NCBI RefSeq assembly: GCF_030718085.1
Contig: NZ_JAVAJF010000001.1
Coordinates: 1,984,001-2,048,000 of the forward strand
From: Marinobacter sp. MDS2
GTDB taxonomy: Bacteria; Pseudomonadota; Gammaproteobacteria; Pseudomonadales; Oleiphilaceae
Length of the DNA: 64,000 nt
Reading direction: 5' to 3'
Part shown: positions 44,465-54,010 of the stretch, piece by piece
Position numbering within the stretch: the stretch's first letter is position 1
Layout of the letters: every line of letters starts with the position of its first letter
Made by a program: the position numbers and the translations under genes
The notes under the pieces: generated by a model
Seen by the model: the letters and a program-made list of their open reading frames with translations, nothing else
What the model was told of the DNA's origin: nothing
Databases searched by the model: none

Positions 44465-45251
44465 GGGCAAGGCGCGGATTGCTGTCGAAATCGGTGGACG
44501 CGTGAGCCTGCTCTTTAAACGGTGCTTCGGTGGTTTTCGGCTCGGCCTTAGCCGGCTCAGGTGCTGTCGTGACCTCCTCAGCCGGTATGACGTTGAAAAC
44601 ACTCACCAGTGCACTGTTGATGGTTTTGTGAATTCGGCGCAGGCGAAACTCGATCCACGCCGCCAGGGCGGCGAACGGAATCGCAACCACCAGCCCGGCC
44701 GCCGTGGTGGCCAAGGCTTCGTAAATTCCGCCGCTCAGCTGGCTGGCGTTGGCCCGACCCTCGGTGGCGGCCATGGCGCTGAAGGCTTCCATCATTCCCA
44801 TCACGGTGCCGAGCAGCCCCAATAAGGGCGCAAGGGCGGCGATCACTTCGATAATTTTGAGGGGGGCTTCAAAGGGCTCGAGCGCATTCTGAGCATCTCG
44901 CACTGCGGTTTCTCGCACGGCCGCGAGGTTGTTGCCGGACTGGCAGGCCGACATGGTGCCAACCAGAAGGTGCATCAGGGGGTTGGTGCGACCGAACAGG
45001 CCGGCATTGGATCGGGCGGCCTGAACCGGGGTGTCGGAGGGCGATTGTTGCCACTGTGCGATGAGTCGCTGTAAGGATTTATTCAAGCGGGGCGTATAGA
45101 AAGCGCCGTACAGCATGAGGTACAGGAAGGTTGCTGCACCAATAAAAGCAATAGCGATCAAAACGACCATCACCGGGCCGCCCATGCTGATTAAATCGGC
45201 GAGAGGGCCGTTCTCGGTAAGGGCAGAAATTGTGCCTTGGGATGAAAACAT
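44451..45251 (-). CDS. exbB: ExbB biopolymer transport protein (MotA/TolQ/ExbB)
   Basis: 266 residues with three membrane segments (GPVMVVLIAIAFIGAATFLY; IIEVIAALAPLLGLLGTVMG; LATTAAGLVVAIPFAALAAW), the typical ExbB layout and motifs. The C-terminal ~40 residues are a Pro/Glu/Ala-rich cytoplasmic tail. First gene of exbB-exbD-exbD-tonB, with a Fur box 31 bp upstream, so iron-regulated iron uptake is likely. Confidence 0.9.
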   Translation of the reverse strand: MFSSQGTISALTENGPLADLISMGGPVMVVLIAIAFIGAATFLYLMLYGAFYTPRLNKSLQRLIAQWQQSPSDTPVQAARSNAGLFGRTNPLMHLLVGTMSACQSGNNLAAVRETAVRDAQNALEPFEAPLKIIEVIAALAPLLGLLGTVMGMMEAFSAMAATEGRANASQLSGGIYEALATTAAGLVVAIPFAALAAWIEFRLRRIHKTINSALVSVFNVIPAEEVTTAPEPAKAEPKTTEAPFKEQAHASTDFDSNPRLAHAAG

Positions 45252-45282
45252 ACTGGATGCCCGATCATTGGATAATAGATCG

Positions 45283-45300
45283 TAATGGTAATGATTATCA
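45283..45300 (-). promoter_or_regulatory. Fur box upstream of exbB
   Basis: Minus strand TGATAATCATTACCATTA, close to the consensus of three GATAAT-type hexamers (GATAAT, CATTAC, CATTA). Located just upstream of the exbB start. Confidence 0.7.
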
Positions 45301-45346
45301 GTTGAATTGCAAGTTACGATTCAGTGCTGGGCGGAACCTTGTTTGA

Positions 45347-46099
45347 TTATCCCGTAGCCGCCTGCCACAAGAGCCGCAGGGCCAGTAGCGTGAGCACCAC
45401 GTTGAAGGCAGTGCTGAACCAGCGGTTGCTCATGGTCTTGAGAATGTGAAGGCCAATCCAGGTGCCTGCAAACCCGCATGCAATCATGGCCAGAATAAAC
45501 AGCAGCCAGTCGGAAAACACAAAGCCCGCGACGCCGAAAATCAAAGCTTTCGGGGCGTGTTGCAGGGTCATGGCGGTGGCGAAAGTCGAGACGGTTTTGA
45601 AACGGTCCTCATGAATCTGCTTGATGAACGCTGCCACCAGCGGGCCGGTGGCGCCGACAAACAGGCTGATGAAGCTGGTTATGCCGGAAGCAATGAAAAT
45701 ACCGGCAGGCCCGAACGAGGTTTTCGGAAGCTTGGGTCCCCAGCACAGATACAACACAAACACGGCAATGGAGAGTTGCCAAAGCTGTGCGGGCATGTCG
45801 ATCAGCAGCCAGGCACCAAGCACAGCACCCACCAGCACGCCCGGTGTGAATGCGGCGATCACGCGCCAGTCTATGTGGCGCCAGGTCAGTATTGCCCGGC
45901 CAGAGTTAGAGCCGAGTTGAATCATGCCGTGAACGGGAATAATGGCGAGTGCGGGCATCCACGACGCCATCAACACCAGCAGCAATACCCCGCCCCCGGC
46001 ACCCAACATGGCCGTGAGCATCGAGGTCACAACAGAGGCTGATAAAAGGAACAGGGCAGCGCCAAGGCTGAGGGCTTCGGGAAGTAGGGGTAGGTCCAT
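45347..46099 (-). CDS. TauE/SafE-family sulfite/anion permease
   Basis: 250 residues, about eight membrane segments in two repeated halves (SASVVTSMLTAMLGAGGGVL and SGITSFISLFVGATGPLVAA, the GAxGG/GATGP repeats). Belongs to the TauE/SafE (DUF81) family of putative anion exporters for sulfite, sulfoacetate or related compounds; substrate unknown. Stands alone, divergent from the amidase with a 96-nt gap. Confidence 0.85.
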   Translation of the reverse strand: MDLPLLPEALSLGAALFLLSASVVTSMLTAMLGAGGGVLLLVLMASWMPALAIIPVHGMIQLGSNSGRAILTWRHIDWRVIAAFTPGVLVGAVLGAWLLIDMPAQLWQLSIAVFVLYLCWGPKLPKTSFGPAGIFIASGITSFISLFVGATGPLVAAFIKQIHEDRFKTVSTFATAMTLQHAPKALIFGVAGFVFSDWLLFILAMIACGFAGTWIGLHILKTMSNRWFSTAFNVVLTLLALRLLWQAATG

Positions 46100-46195
46100 G
46101 GTACTCGCTCAGGTAATCACGTAAGCTCCGGAGTTTCCGGTTTATAAGACAAATGTCTATAGGTCTTTAGGTAGATAACAAAAACAGGGCAACCG

Positions 46196-47683
46196 ATGAA
46201 ACAGTCTGAATATCTGAGATATGACGCCACTGCGTTGGCGGATTTGATGCGCCGGGGCGAAGTGACATCGCAAGAAGTCGTGGAGGCGGCGATCGAGCGC
46301 GCCAACACAGTAAACGGAGAGCTGAACGCGATCTGCCAACCTCAGTTCAGTGAAGCCAAGATGCAATCCATCCCGGCTGACGGTCTGTTTTCAGGTGTCC
46401 CTTTGCTACTGAAAGATCTGGCTCAGGAACAGGCGGGTTACCCCTGTACCTACGGCAGCCGGGCGTATCGCGACCACGTACCGGCCCGTGATTCGGAATT
46501 TGTTCGCCGTGCCCGGAAGGCAGGCTTGTTGTTTCTTGGTCGCACGGCCACGCCTGAGTTTGGTCTGAAAGCCGTGACGGAATCGGAACTGTGGGGCCCC
46601 ACTCGAAACCCGTGGGACCTCAGCCGAACGCCGGGCGGTTCCAGTGGCGGTTCAGGTGCAGCGGTGGCTGCCGGTATCGTGCCGATGGCAGGTGCTAACG
46701 ACGGTGGTGGCTCGATTCGTATCCCGGCCGCGTACAACGGTTTGTTCGGTCTGAAGCCGTCGCGGGGACGAATTTCACCGGGGCCTAACGTGGGTGAGGC
46801 CTGGACAGGCGCCTCTGCCGATCATGTAGTGACCCGCACGGTGCGAGACAGTGCAGCCATGCTGGACGTGCTGGCGGGGCCGGCCAGCGGCGATCCGTTC
46901 AGAATTCCCGAACCGGAAACATCGTGGTTGGAGGCCATGCAGCAATCGCCGGGCAAACTGAAAATTGGCGTGTTTACGTCATCTCCTTACGAAACCGAGG
47001 TTGCTCCGGAATGTGTGGCGGCGGTCGAGGAAACCGCCCGAATGCTCGAGAACATGGGCCACGAGGTGGAATACGCTCGCCCCGAATTTGATGGCCTGGC
47101 ACTCGCCCGCTGTTATCTCTCGTTGTACTTTGGCGAGGTGTCGGTAATGGCTCAACGAGCCAAAGAACAGTATGGCGCGACCGACAAAGACCTGGAGCTG
47201 GATACTCGCCTGCTGGCGATGCTGGGTAACACCATGCCCTTGCCTGACTATGTTGCGCGTCGTCAGCAGTGGAACGACTTTGCCCGTGCGCTGGGGGCGT
47301 ATTTCGACCGTTTTGATTTGTATCTGTGCCCCACAGCGGGACAACTTCCGGCCAGAATAGGTGAGCTCGACACGCCGGCGCATCTGAAAGTCGCGGCCAA
47401 ACTGATGTTGGCGCTGAAGGCCGGTAAGCTGGTGCACCGCAGCGGGCAGGTCGATCAGATTGCCATGGAGAGCCTGGCTCGCACCCCGTTCACCCAGTTG
47501 GCCAACCTCACTGGCACGCCGGCTATGTCAGTACCCATGCATTGGACCCAAAGTGGCCTGCCCGTCGGTGTCCAGTTTGGTGCCGCGCATGGTGGTGAGG
47601 CCCGATTGTTGCAACTCGCGGCCCAGTTAGAAGAAGTTAATCCGTGGTTTGAGAACTATGAGCGCCTGAACGACGTATTCTGA
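46196..47683 (+). CDS. Amidase (amidase-signature family)
   Basis: 495 residues. The Ser-cisSer-Lys triad is visible: lysine in GVPLLLKDLAQEQ (~84), the glycine/serine-rich signature TPGGSSGGSGAAVAAGIVPM (~143-162) and the nucleophile region ANDGGGSIRIPAAYNGLFGL (~165-184). Hydrolyses amides; similar to 6-aminohexanoate-cyclic-dimer-hydrolase-like enzymes, substrate not predictable. No gatC or gatB partner, so not the tRNA amidotransferase. Followed by overlapping hairpins. Confidence 0.88.
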   Translation: MKQSEYLRYDATALADLMRRGEVTSQEVVEAAIERANTVNGELNAICQPQFSEAKMQSIPADGLFSGVPLLLKDLAQEQAGYPCTYGSRAYRDHVPARDSEFVRRARKAGLLFLGRTATPEFGLKAVTESELWGPTRNPWDLSRTPGGSSGGSGAAVAAGIVPMAGANDGGGSIRIPAAYNGLFGLKPSRGRISPGPNVGEAWTGASADHVVTRTVRDSAAMLDVLAGPASGDPFRIPEPETSWLEAMQQSPGKLKIGVFTSSPYETEVAPECVAAVEETARMLENMGHEVEYARPEFDGLALARCYLSLYFGEVSVMAQRAKEQYGATDKDLELDTRLLAMLGNTMPLPDYVARRQQWNDFARALGAYFDRFDLYLCPTAGQLPARIGELDTPAHLKVAAKLMLALKAGKLVHRSGQVDQIAMESLARTPFTQLANLTGTPAMSVPMHWTQSGLPVGVQFGAAHGGEARLLQLAAQLEEVNPWFENYERLNDVF

Positions 47684-47685
47684 AT

Positions 47686-47727
47686 AACCCTGCAGGATTT
47701 GGGCGCAGGGTTGAGATCTGCGCCCAA
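47686..47727 (+). terminator. Overlapping hairpins after the amidase
   Basis: Two mutually exclusive stems: AACCCTGC/GCAGGGTT (47686-47693 with 47705-47712) and TTGGGCGCAG/CTGCGCCCAA (47699-47708 with 47718-47727). No strong U-run follows, so a terminator is probable but not certain. Confidence 0.45.
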
Positions 47728-47771
47728 GCCCCCACGTTTATCTTTTCTACAGTGAACACGCTATGCTGTAA

Positions 47772-47793
47772 GTCAGGGGTCAGGTCCCCTGAC
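47772..47793. repeat. GTCAGGGG/CCCCTGAC palindrome
   Basis: GTCAGGGG (47772-47779) and CCCCTGAC (47786-47793) around TCAGGT. Palindromes of this GGGGTCAGGTCCCC type occur as dispersed repeats near TnpA_REP genes in many proteobacteria. Confidence 0.4.
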
Positions 47794-47825
47794 CACTCTG
47801 ATGGCATCGAGGAGGCAAGCATCTT

Positions 47826-48434
47826 ATGAACCAATCGATGGCAATCGACGATCTGGTATCCGTAGCACAGGCGGAAGCCATGGGGGAGTTAGATGCCCCG
47901 ATGATGGCGATCGTTCTGTCCAGTGACCAAAGCTATGACCTACCCATCCAATCTCTGGAGACCGATGCCGACAAGGCCCGTTGGGGTTTGATTCTGCGGG
48001 CTGCTCGTGAGCACGTCGAAGCGGATGCCGTGGCCGTTCTGTATCCCGCGTGGACTACCGTGCGACGCAAGCCGACCGCTGATCAAGCGCAGGAAGACGT
48101 CGCTGACGATGATGAGAACCCGGAAGACGATGCCGGCCCAATCGATACCCTGTTTGTGCAGCTGCACACCCGGGAGAGAATCTATTGGCGGGGCTTTGAG
48201 CAAATTCGTGATCCGAGACACCAGCGTATTATCGGTTTTCGACGGATCAAAGCGCTGTCCTCTGATTATGACCGGGACAGCGCTCCCAACATCGCAGCAT
48301 GGTTGAACACCCTGTTTGAGCCCTTGCCCGACGAAGGTGAAGAAACCGATATTGATCGGGAGTTGGCAGACCTGCTGGAAGAGCCGGAAGTCAGTGCCGC
48401 CCTTTACCCAAGGCAGTTGCGCTCCTTGCACTGA
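47826..48434 (+). CDS. Hypothetical acidic protein
   Basis: 202 residues, no signal peptide or membrane segment, unrecognised. Rich in Asp and Glu, with an acidic insert (DVADDDENPEDDAGPID, ~88-105). Conserved-looking segments include SLETDADKARWGLILRAARE and RIYWRGFEQIRDPRHQRIIG. A well-formed frame, placed before metN but 154 nt away with a separate promoter region between, so probably independent. Function not predictable. Confidence 0.6.
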   Translation: MNQSMAIDDLVSVAQAEAMGELDAPMMAIVLSSDQSYDLPIQSLETDADKARWGLILRAAREHVEADAVAVLYPAWTTVRRKPTADQAQEDVADDDENPEDDAGPIDTLFVQLHTRERIYWRGFEQIRDPRHQRIIGFRRIKALSSDYDRDSAPNIAAWLNTLFEPLPDEGEETDIDRELADLLEEPEVSAALYPRQLRSLH

Positions 48435-48588
48435 TCAGAGCGGGGTGCTTCCTGCTCTGCGTACGGGCAACTACCCACAAACGGCCCTTGGACAGTGGTT
48501 CGGGTTTGGCTGCCGAATACGTTATAATCGGCGGCTTTCACTCTGCCCCACGACGCTTTGACGAAAGCGCTTATCCAAGGCACTGACC

Positions 48589-49596
48589 ATGATTGTATTT
48601 GACGAGGTAAGAAAGTCGTACCAGGTAGGTGGCCGGGACATTCCCGCGTTGCGCCCGACCAGTATGACCATCGAAACCGGTGAAGTTTTTGGCATTGTTG
48701 GCCATTCCGGCGCAGGCAAGTCCACACTGATTCGGTTGATTAACAAGCTCGAGCCGGTTTCCGGTGGCCGGATTCTGATCGAAGGCGAAGACATCACCGG
48801 CTATTCCTCAGCGGAGCTTCGCGCTTTTCGCCGCAAAGTGGGGATGATTTTTCAGCACTTTAACTTGCTGTCATCAAAGACGGTTGCCGATAACATCGCG
48901 TTTCCGATGAAGCTGGCGGGCATCTACAGCAAAACCGAGATCCGGGAGCGGGTGGAAGAGCTATTGGCCCGGGTGAGCCTGAGCGATCATGCCGATAAAT
49001 ACCCCTCGCAGTTGTCTGGCGGGCAGAAGCAGCGTGTAGGCATTGCCCGGGCGTTGGCCTGCCGACCGACGGTCTTGTTGTGTGACGAGGCTACCAGCGC
49101 TTTGGACCCCCAAACGACGCAGTCGGTTCTGAAGTTGCTGGCAGACATCAACAAAGAGCTGGGCCTGACCATTGTGCTGATTACCCACGAGATGGACGTG
49201 GTGCGCCGGGTTTGCGATCGCGTTGCGGTGATGGATGCGGGGCGCGTGGTGGAAATGGGGCCGGTCAGCGAAGTCTTCCTGCACCCTCAGCACCCCACCA
49301 CCCGGGACTTCGTGCTGGAAAGCGAGAGCATCGACGGCGATGAGCTGCAGGAAAACCTGCAGAAGGCGGAAGGCCGGATTTTGCGCCTGACCTTCAAGGG
49401 CGAGTCTACCTACAAGCCTTTGTTGGGCAACGTGGCCAGACAGTCCGGTGTTGATTTCAGCATCTTGTCCGGTCGTATCGACCATATTAAAGACACGCCC
49501 TATGGCCAGCTGACCCTCTCACTGATCGGCGGCGATGTCGAGGTGGCACTGAAAGCCCTCGAAGCCGCAGATGTACATGTGGAGGTGGTGCGCTGA
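48589..49596 (+). CDS. metN: Methionine ABC transporter, ATP-binding protein
   Basis: 335 residues. ABC ATPase with Walker [10 protein letters not shown] (~38), [12 protein letters not shown]-loop, signature [16 protein letters not shown], Walker [17 protein letters not shown], and the C-terminal ACT-like NIL domain (~265-335) that senses cytoplasmic methionine and inhibits transport. First gene of metNIQ; a TATAAT -10 hexamer lies at 48523-48528 without a convincing -35. Confidence 0.94.
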   Translation: MIVFDEVRKSYQVGGRDIPALRPTSMTIETGEVFGIVGHSGAGKSTLIRLINKLEPVSGGRILIEGEDITGYSSAELRAFRRKVGMIFQHFNLLSSKTVADNIAFPMKLAGIYSKTEIRERVEELLARVSLSDHADKYPSQLSGGQKQRVGIARALACRPTVLLCDEATSALDPQTTQSVLKLLADINKELGLTIVLITHEMDVVRRVCDRVAVMDAGRVVEMGPVSEVFLHPQHPTTRDFVLESESIDGDELQENLQKAEGRILRLTFKGESTYKPLLGNVARQSGVDFSILSGRIDHIKDTPYGQLTLSLIGGDVEVALKALEAADVHVEVVR

Positions 49597-50273
49597 TGGA
49601 AGCTTTAATGGAAAGCCTGATGGGCAACGTGGATTGGGCCGAGATTGGTATCGCCAGCTGGGACACGCTGGTAATGGTGGGTATGTCGCTGCTGTTCAGC
49701 GTGTTGATCGGGTTACCGATTGGTGTGCTGTTGTTCCTGTTCGGCAAGCGCCAGTTGCTGGAACAGCCGGTGGCCTATGCTGTGCTGTCGTTTGTGGTCA
49801 ACGTACTGCGGTCGGTGCCGTTTATCATTCTATTGATCGTGATGATTCCGTTCACGGTGATGCTGATCGGCACCTCTCTGGGTGTGGCCGGTGCAATTCC
49901 ACCGCTGGTGGCGGGTGGTGCGCCGTTCTTTGCCCGCTTGGTTGAAACGTCACTTCGGGAAGTAGACCGGGGCATTATCGAAGCCACACAGGCGATGGGC
50001 GCGAACATCCGACAGATCGTATTCGGCGCCTTGCTGCCGGAAGCACTTCCGGGCATCATCGCGGGTATTACCGTTACGGCGATCACATTGGTTTCTTATG
50101 CCGCTATGTCCGGTGTTATCGGCGGTGGCGGCTTGGGCGATCTGGCCATTCGATTCGGTTACCAGCGTTTCCAAACCGATGTGATGGTTATTACCGTCGC
50201 TCTGCTGGTGATTTTCGTGCAGTTGCTGCAAATGGCGGGTGATCGTCTGGTGCTGTATTTCAGTCGTAAGTAA
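49596..50273 (+). CDS. metI: Methionine ABC transporter, permease
   Basis: 225 residues with five membrane segments and the ABC permease EAA-type motif ALLPEALPGIIAGITVTAI. Overlaps metN by one base (ATGA), so translation is coupled. Forms the inner-membrane channel of the MetNIQ importer for D- and L-methionine. Confidence 0.93.
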   Translation: MEALMESLMGNVDWAEIGIASWDTLVMVGMSLLFSVLIGLPIGVLLFLFGKRQLLEQPVAYAVLSFVVNVLRSVPFIILLIVMIPFTVMLIGTSLGVAGAIPPLVAGGAPFFARLVETSLREVDRGIIEATQAMGANIRQIVFGALLPEALPGIIAGITVTAITLVSYAAMSGVIGGGGLGDLAIRFGYQRFQTDVMVITVALLVIFVQLLQMAGDRLVLYFSRK

Positions 50274-50311
50274 TCAAGAATAATGAGCTTTTAAAGCAGG
50301 AGTATGTGTAG

Positions 50312-51094
50312 ATGAATCTGAAGAAAACACTGGTGGCTTTGGCCGCCGCTGCGACTTTTTCAACCGCGGTATCCGCAGAGTCACTGTCTGTAGCCGCCAC
50401 TCCGGTACCTCACGCCGAGCTGCTGGAATTTGTGAAGCCAGCACTGGCGGAACAAGGCGTAGAGCTGGACGTGAAAGTGTTCACCGACTACGTTCAACCA
50501 AACATCCAGGTTGACCAAAAGCGGATGGATGCGAACTTTTTCCAGCACCAGCCGTACCTGGATGAATTCAATGATGGCCGTGGCACCAGCCTGGTCACCG
50601 TAACGGGCGTGCACGTTGAGCCGTTCGGTGCCTATTCCACCAAGATCGAGTCTCTGGACGATCTGGAAGAAGGTGCGGTTGTGGCTATTCCGAACGATCC
50701 CACCAACGGTGGCCGTGCCTTGTTGCTGCTTCAGAAAGCCGGTCTGATCACTCTGAAAGATGAAAGCAAGATCACTGCAACGCCGCGTGATATTGCCGAC
50801 AACCCGAAAGATCTGGACTTCAAAGAGCTGGAAGCCGCCACTCTGCCGCGTATCCTGAATCAAGTTGACGTTGCCCTGATCAACACCAACTACGCGCTGG
50901 AAGCAGGTCTGAATCCGTCTGAAGACGCCCTGATTATTGAGGGTTCCGAGTCTCCGTACGTCAACATTCTGGTTGCGCGTCCGGACAACAAAGACAGCGA
51001 AGCCATGCAGAAGCTGGCCAACGCATTGAAATCCGATGCGGTTAAAGACTTCATCAAGGAAAAATACGAGGGCGCGGTTGTTCCGGCTTTCTAA
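50312..51094 (+). CDS. metQ: Methionine ABC transporter, substrate-binding protein
   Basis: 260 residues. Signal peptide (~1-22, TLVALAAAATFSTAVSAES) without a lipobox cysteine, then the NlpA/MetQ fold: TPVPHAELLEFVKPALAEQG, FTDYVQPNIQVDQKRMDANF and VALINTNYALEAGLNP. The soluble form differs from the lipoprotein MetQ of E. coli. Last gene of metNIQ, followed by a strong terminator. Confidence 0.92.
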   Translation: MNLKKTLVALAAAATFSTAVSAESLSVAATPVPHAELLEFVKPALAEQGVELDVKVFTDYVQPNIQVDQKRMDANFFQHQPYLDEFNDGRGTSLVTVTGVHVEPFGAYSTKIESLDDLEEGAVVAIPNDPTNGGRALLLLQKAGLITLKDESKITATPRDIADNPKDLDFKELEAATLPRILNQVDVALINTNYALEAGLNPSEDALIIEGSESPYVNILVARPDNKDSEAMQKLANALKSDAVKDFIKEKYEGAVVPAF

Positions 51095-51123
51095 GCACCG
51101 GCGATTGCTAACTTGTTGATACC

Positions 51124-51154
51124 AAAAAGGGCAGGTGCTTCACCTGCCCTTTTT
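51124..51154 (+). terminator. Rho-independent terminator after metNIQ
   Basis: Perfect 14-bp stem (51124-51137 with 51141-51154), 3-nt loop and a terminal run of five Us. The 5' A-run suggests it also works for the convergent peroxiredoxin gene. Confidence 0.9.
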
Positions 51155-51174
51155 GCGTTTATAACCGGTCGTGA

Positions 51175-51828
51175 TTAATCACCACCCCAGTTGGTTTTGG
51201 GGTCTGGCGTCATCCGCAGGTAAGACTTAACAGCCTTATAGCCTTTCGGGAAACGCTCTTTGATTTCGTCTTCATCCTGAAGCGAGGGCACAATCACCAC
51301 ATCACCACCCTGCTCCCAGTTGCCCGGTGTCGCCACTTTGTGGTCGTCGGTCAGCTGCAGGGAATCGATCACTCGCAGAACTTCGTTGAAGTTGCGGCCG
51401 GTGGAGGCCGGGTAAGTGATGATCAGGCGAACTTTCTTGTTCGGGTCGATCACGAACAGGGAGCGAACCGTCAGGCTGCTGTCTGCGTTCGGGTGGATCA
51501 TGTCGTACAGCTCGGAAACCTTGCGGTCCTGGTCTGCAATGATCGGGAAGTTCACCGTGCAGCCCTGGGTTTCGTTGATGTCTTTGATCCACTCATGGTG
51601 AGAGTCGACAGGGTCAACGCTCAGCGCGATGGCCTTCACGTTGCGCTCGGCGAACTTGTCTTTCAGCTTCGCGGTCAAACCCAGTTCGGTTGTGCACACC
51701 GGGGTGAAATCGGCAGGGTGCGAAAACAAAACGCCCCAGCTGTCTCCTAACCATTCGTGGAAGCGGATAGTGCCTTCACTGGATTCCTGTTCGAAATCCG
51801 GTGCGGTATCTCCTAGGCGTAAACTCAT
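51175..51828 (-). CDS. 1-Cys peroxiredoxin (Prx6 type)
   Basis: 217 residues. SHPADFTPVCTTELGLTAKL carries the peroxidatic cysteine (~46) of the AhpC/TSA fold, and the C-terminal dimerisation arm (PKGYKAVKSYLRMTPDP) is that of Prx6-type enzymes. No clear resolving cysteine. Reduces peroxides in the cytoplasm. ATG 51828 follows AGGAGA; upstream codons to 51945 are non-coding. Convergent with metQ. Confidence 0.92.
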   Translation of the reverse strand: MSLRLGDTAPDFEQESSEGTIRFHEWLGDSWGVLFSHPADFTPVCTTELGLTAKLKDKFAERNVKAIALSVDPVDSHHEWIKDINETQGCTVNFPIIADQDRKVSELYDMIHPNADSSLTVRSLFVIDPNKKVRLIITYPASTGRNFNEVLRVIDSLQLTDDHKVATPGNWEQGGDVVIVPSLQDEDEIKERFPKGYKAVKSYLRMTPDPKTNWGGD

Positions 51829-52007
51829 GCTCGTTCTCCTTTCACGCATTGTCGTCGATCTGTGGTTTTTGCCTGCGCGTTGGCGCAGCCAACTGGATAG
51901 TCCAGTGTATACAAGTAAACATGGAGCCGCAGGAAGCAAATGCAAGGGCGGCTTGATCTAACTCATTTGCAGCGCCCACTTCCGTGTGGGCGGGTGATTG
52001 GGTTGAA

Positions 52008-53369
52008 TCAGTTAACGCCGGGGCTCATCTGCTTATCAAAATAGTCTTTGGTCAGCCGGAATACCACCGGGCTGAGCAGCAGCAGGGCAATCAGGTTGGG
52101 CAGGGCCATCATGGCGTTCAGCGTATCGGCCAGCAGCCAGATGAAGCCCAGGTTGACGGTTGCGCCCACCGGAATCGCAATGATCCAGACAATCCGGTAA
52201 GGCACAATCGCCTTCACACCGAACAGGAACTCGATGCTGCGCTCGCCATAGAAGGACCAGCCCAGAATGGTGGTAAAGGCAAAGATCGCCAATGCAATGG
52301 CCACCATGTAATTGCCCAGCCCCGGGAGGCCGGTTTCAAACGCCAGAGAGGTCAGGGCTGCGCCGGTTTCGCCGGATGTCCACACGCCGGACGTGATAAT
52401 CACCAGGCCGGTAATGCTGCACACGATGATGGTATCGATGAAGGTGCCGAGCATGGCAACCATGCCTTGGCGAACCGGGTCTTTGGTTTGCGCAGCGGCG
52501 TGCGCGATGGGGGCCGACCCCAGGCCCGCTTCGTTGGAGAAAATACCGCGTGCAACACCAAAGCGGATAGCGGCCCATACGGCCGCACCGGCAAAGCCAC
52601 CTTCTGCAGCCGCCGGGCTGAAGGCATAGCTGAATATCAGATTGAACGCTTCCGGGATTTCATGGGCGTTGATGGCGAGAACCACCAGGCCGATCATCAC
52701 ATAAGATACCGCCATAAACGGCACCAGGGCGCTGGCGACCTGACCGATACGTTTGATGCCGCCAATCAGAACCATACCCACCAGCACCATCAGCACCAAA
52801 CCCGTGGCCCAGTGCGGGATGCTGAAGTTGGCTTCGAGAACATCCGCGACGGAATTGGCCTGCACGGTGTTGCCGATACCGAATGCGGCTATCGAGGCAA
52901 AAATGGCGAACAACACGCCCAGCCAGGCCCACTTCTTACCTAAACCGTTGCGGATGTAGTACATCGGACCACCCACGTGGGCGCCGCGCTCATCCACTTC
53001 ACGGAACCGGACCGCAAGCACCGCCTCGGAATATTTGGTGGCCATGCCGACCAGTGCCGTCAACCACATCCAGAACAACGCGCCGGGGCCACCTAAAAAC
53101 ACCGCGGTGGCCACGCCAGCGATGTTGCCTGTGCCAACCGTTGCCGACAGCGCGGTCATCAGCGCCTGAAACGGTGGAATATCCCCTTCGTCGTCACCGC
53201 CCCGAGCCCGGCCATTCCACATCAACCGGAATCCGGCGCCGAGTTTCATGATGGGCATGAGTTTGAGGCCGAGGCTCAGGAACAAGCCGACACCCAAAAT
53301 CATGACCAACATGGGCGGCCCCCAAACCAACCCGTTGATTTCACTGACAAATTTTGAAATTGCTTCCAT
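52008..53369 (-). CDS. AGCS-family sodium:alanine/glycine symporter
   Basis: 453 residues with about ten membrane segments. Family motifs: ALSATVGTGNIAGVATAVFL, GGPMYYIRNGLGKKWAWLGV and SNEAGLGSAPIAHAAAQTKD. Imports alanine or glycine with Na+. ATG 53369 has GGAG upstream and is preferred over an earlier frame start at 53390. Monocistronic; a 198-nt gap separates it from the CBS gene. Confidence 0.9.
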   Translation of the reverse strand: MEAISKFVSEINGLVWGPPMLVMILGVGLFLSLGLKLMPIMKLGAGFRLMWNGRARGGDDEGDIPPFQALMTALSATVGTGNIAGVATAVFLGGPGALFWMWLTALVGMATKYSEAVLAVRFREVDERGAHVGGPMYYIRNGLGKKWAWLGVLFAIFASIAAFGIGNTVQANSVADVLEANFSIPHWATGLVLMVLVGMVLIGGIKRIGQVASALVPFMAVSYVMIGLVVLAINAHEIPEAFNLIFSYAFSPAAAEGGFAGAAVWAAIRFGVARGIFSNEAGLGSAPIAHAAAQTKDPVRQGMVAMLGTFIDTIIVCSITGLVIITSGVWTSGETGAALTSLAFETGLPGLGNYMVAIALAIFAFTTILGWSFYGERSIEFLFGVKAIVPYRIVWIIAIPVGATVNLGFIWLLADTLNAMMALPNLIALLLLSPVVFRLTKDYFDKQMSPGVN

Positions 53370-53566
53370 GAGGACTCCCGGTGTTTGCAATGGTTTGTGA
53401 GGCGGTTTTGGTGCGTAAAGAGATAACTCTTTGAGTTTAGTTGATAATTTCCGCCTATGAAACGCTTGCCTGTGACAGTTTCCTATTTCGGCAAGGATTG
53501 CCTATGGTTAAAGAGAGGCCTGCCGGCCTGATACGAGGTTAATAACCACAATCAAGGGGGTTGCCG

Positions 53567-53998
53567 ATGCATTCATTGAAGGTTTCTGAGGTTATGTGGA
53601 ACCACATAGAACCGATTCGGTGCGGGGAACCGCTGACCCATGTGGTCAAAACTCTGCTGGACAATCACGTCACCGGGTTGCCGGTGGTGGATGCGCAGCG
53701 ACGAGTGCTTGGGTTTGTGTCTGAGCAGGATTGTATCCATGCGCTGCTGGTCAGTAACTATCACAGCGAAGGTGAGCCCAACGTAGACGACGTGATGTTC
53801 CGCAATCCCGTGACGGTCAATCCGGATATGTCTGTGGTGGATCTGGCGCAGAATCTCGGCGCTGGCAAACCAAAAGTCTATCCGGTGGTCGAAGACGGCA
53901 AATTGGTCGGAGTGGTCACCCGCTCAGCCATATTGTCGCAACTGGCGAAAGCCGGGCAAACCATGGAGCGATCACGGTTTGTGAGCGCTGACGACTAG
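53567..53998 (+). CDS. CBS-domain pair protein
   Basis: 143 residues: two CBS domains, the first around VVKTLLDNHVTGLPVVDAQR, the second around VDLAQNLGAGKPKVYPVVED, each beginning with a V(S/D)xVMxxxP-type segment (VSEVMWNHIEP; VDDVMFRNPVT). Such stand-alone pairs bind adenine nucleotides. The target is unknown. ATG 53567 is used; the TTG two codons upstream is unlikely. Confidence 0.85.
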   Translation: MHSLKVSEVMWNHIEPIRCGEPLTHVVKTLLDNHVTGLPVVDAQRRVLGFVSEQDCIHALLVSNYHSEGEPNVDDVMFRNPVTVNPDMSVVDLAQNLGAGKPKVYPVVEDGKLVGVVTRSAILSQLAKAGQTMERSRFVSADD

Positions 53999-54010
53999 CG
54001 CCCCGCTGAG

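Noticed and set aside
48435..48588. SAM riboswitch upstream of metN
   Set aside because: The 154-nt gap has no S-box-like conserved helices; only a -10-like hexamer is visible.
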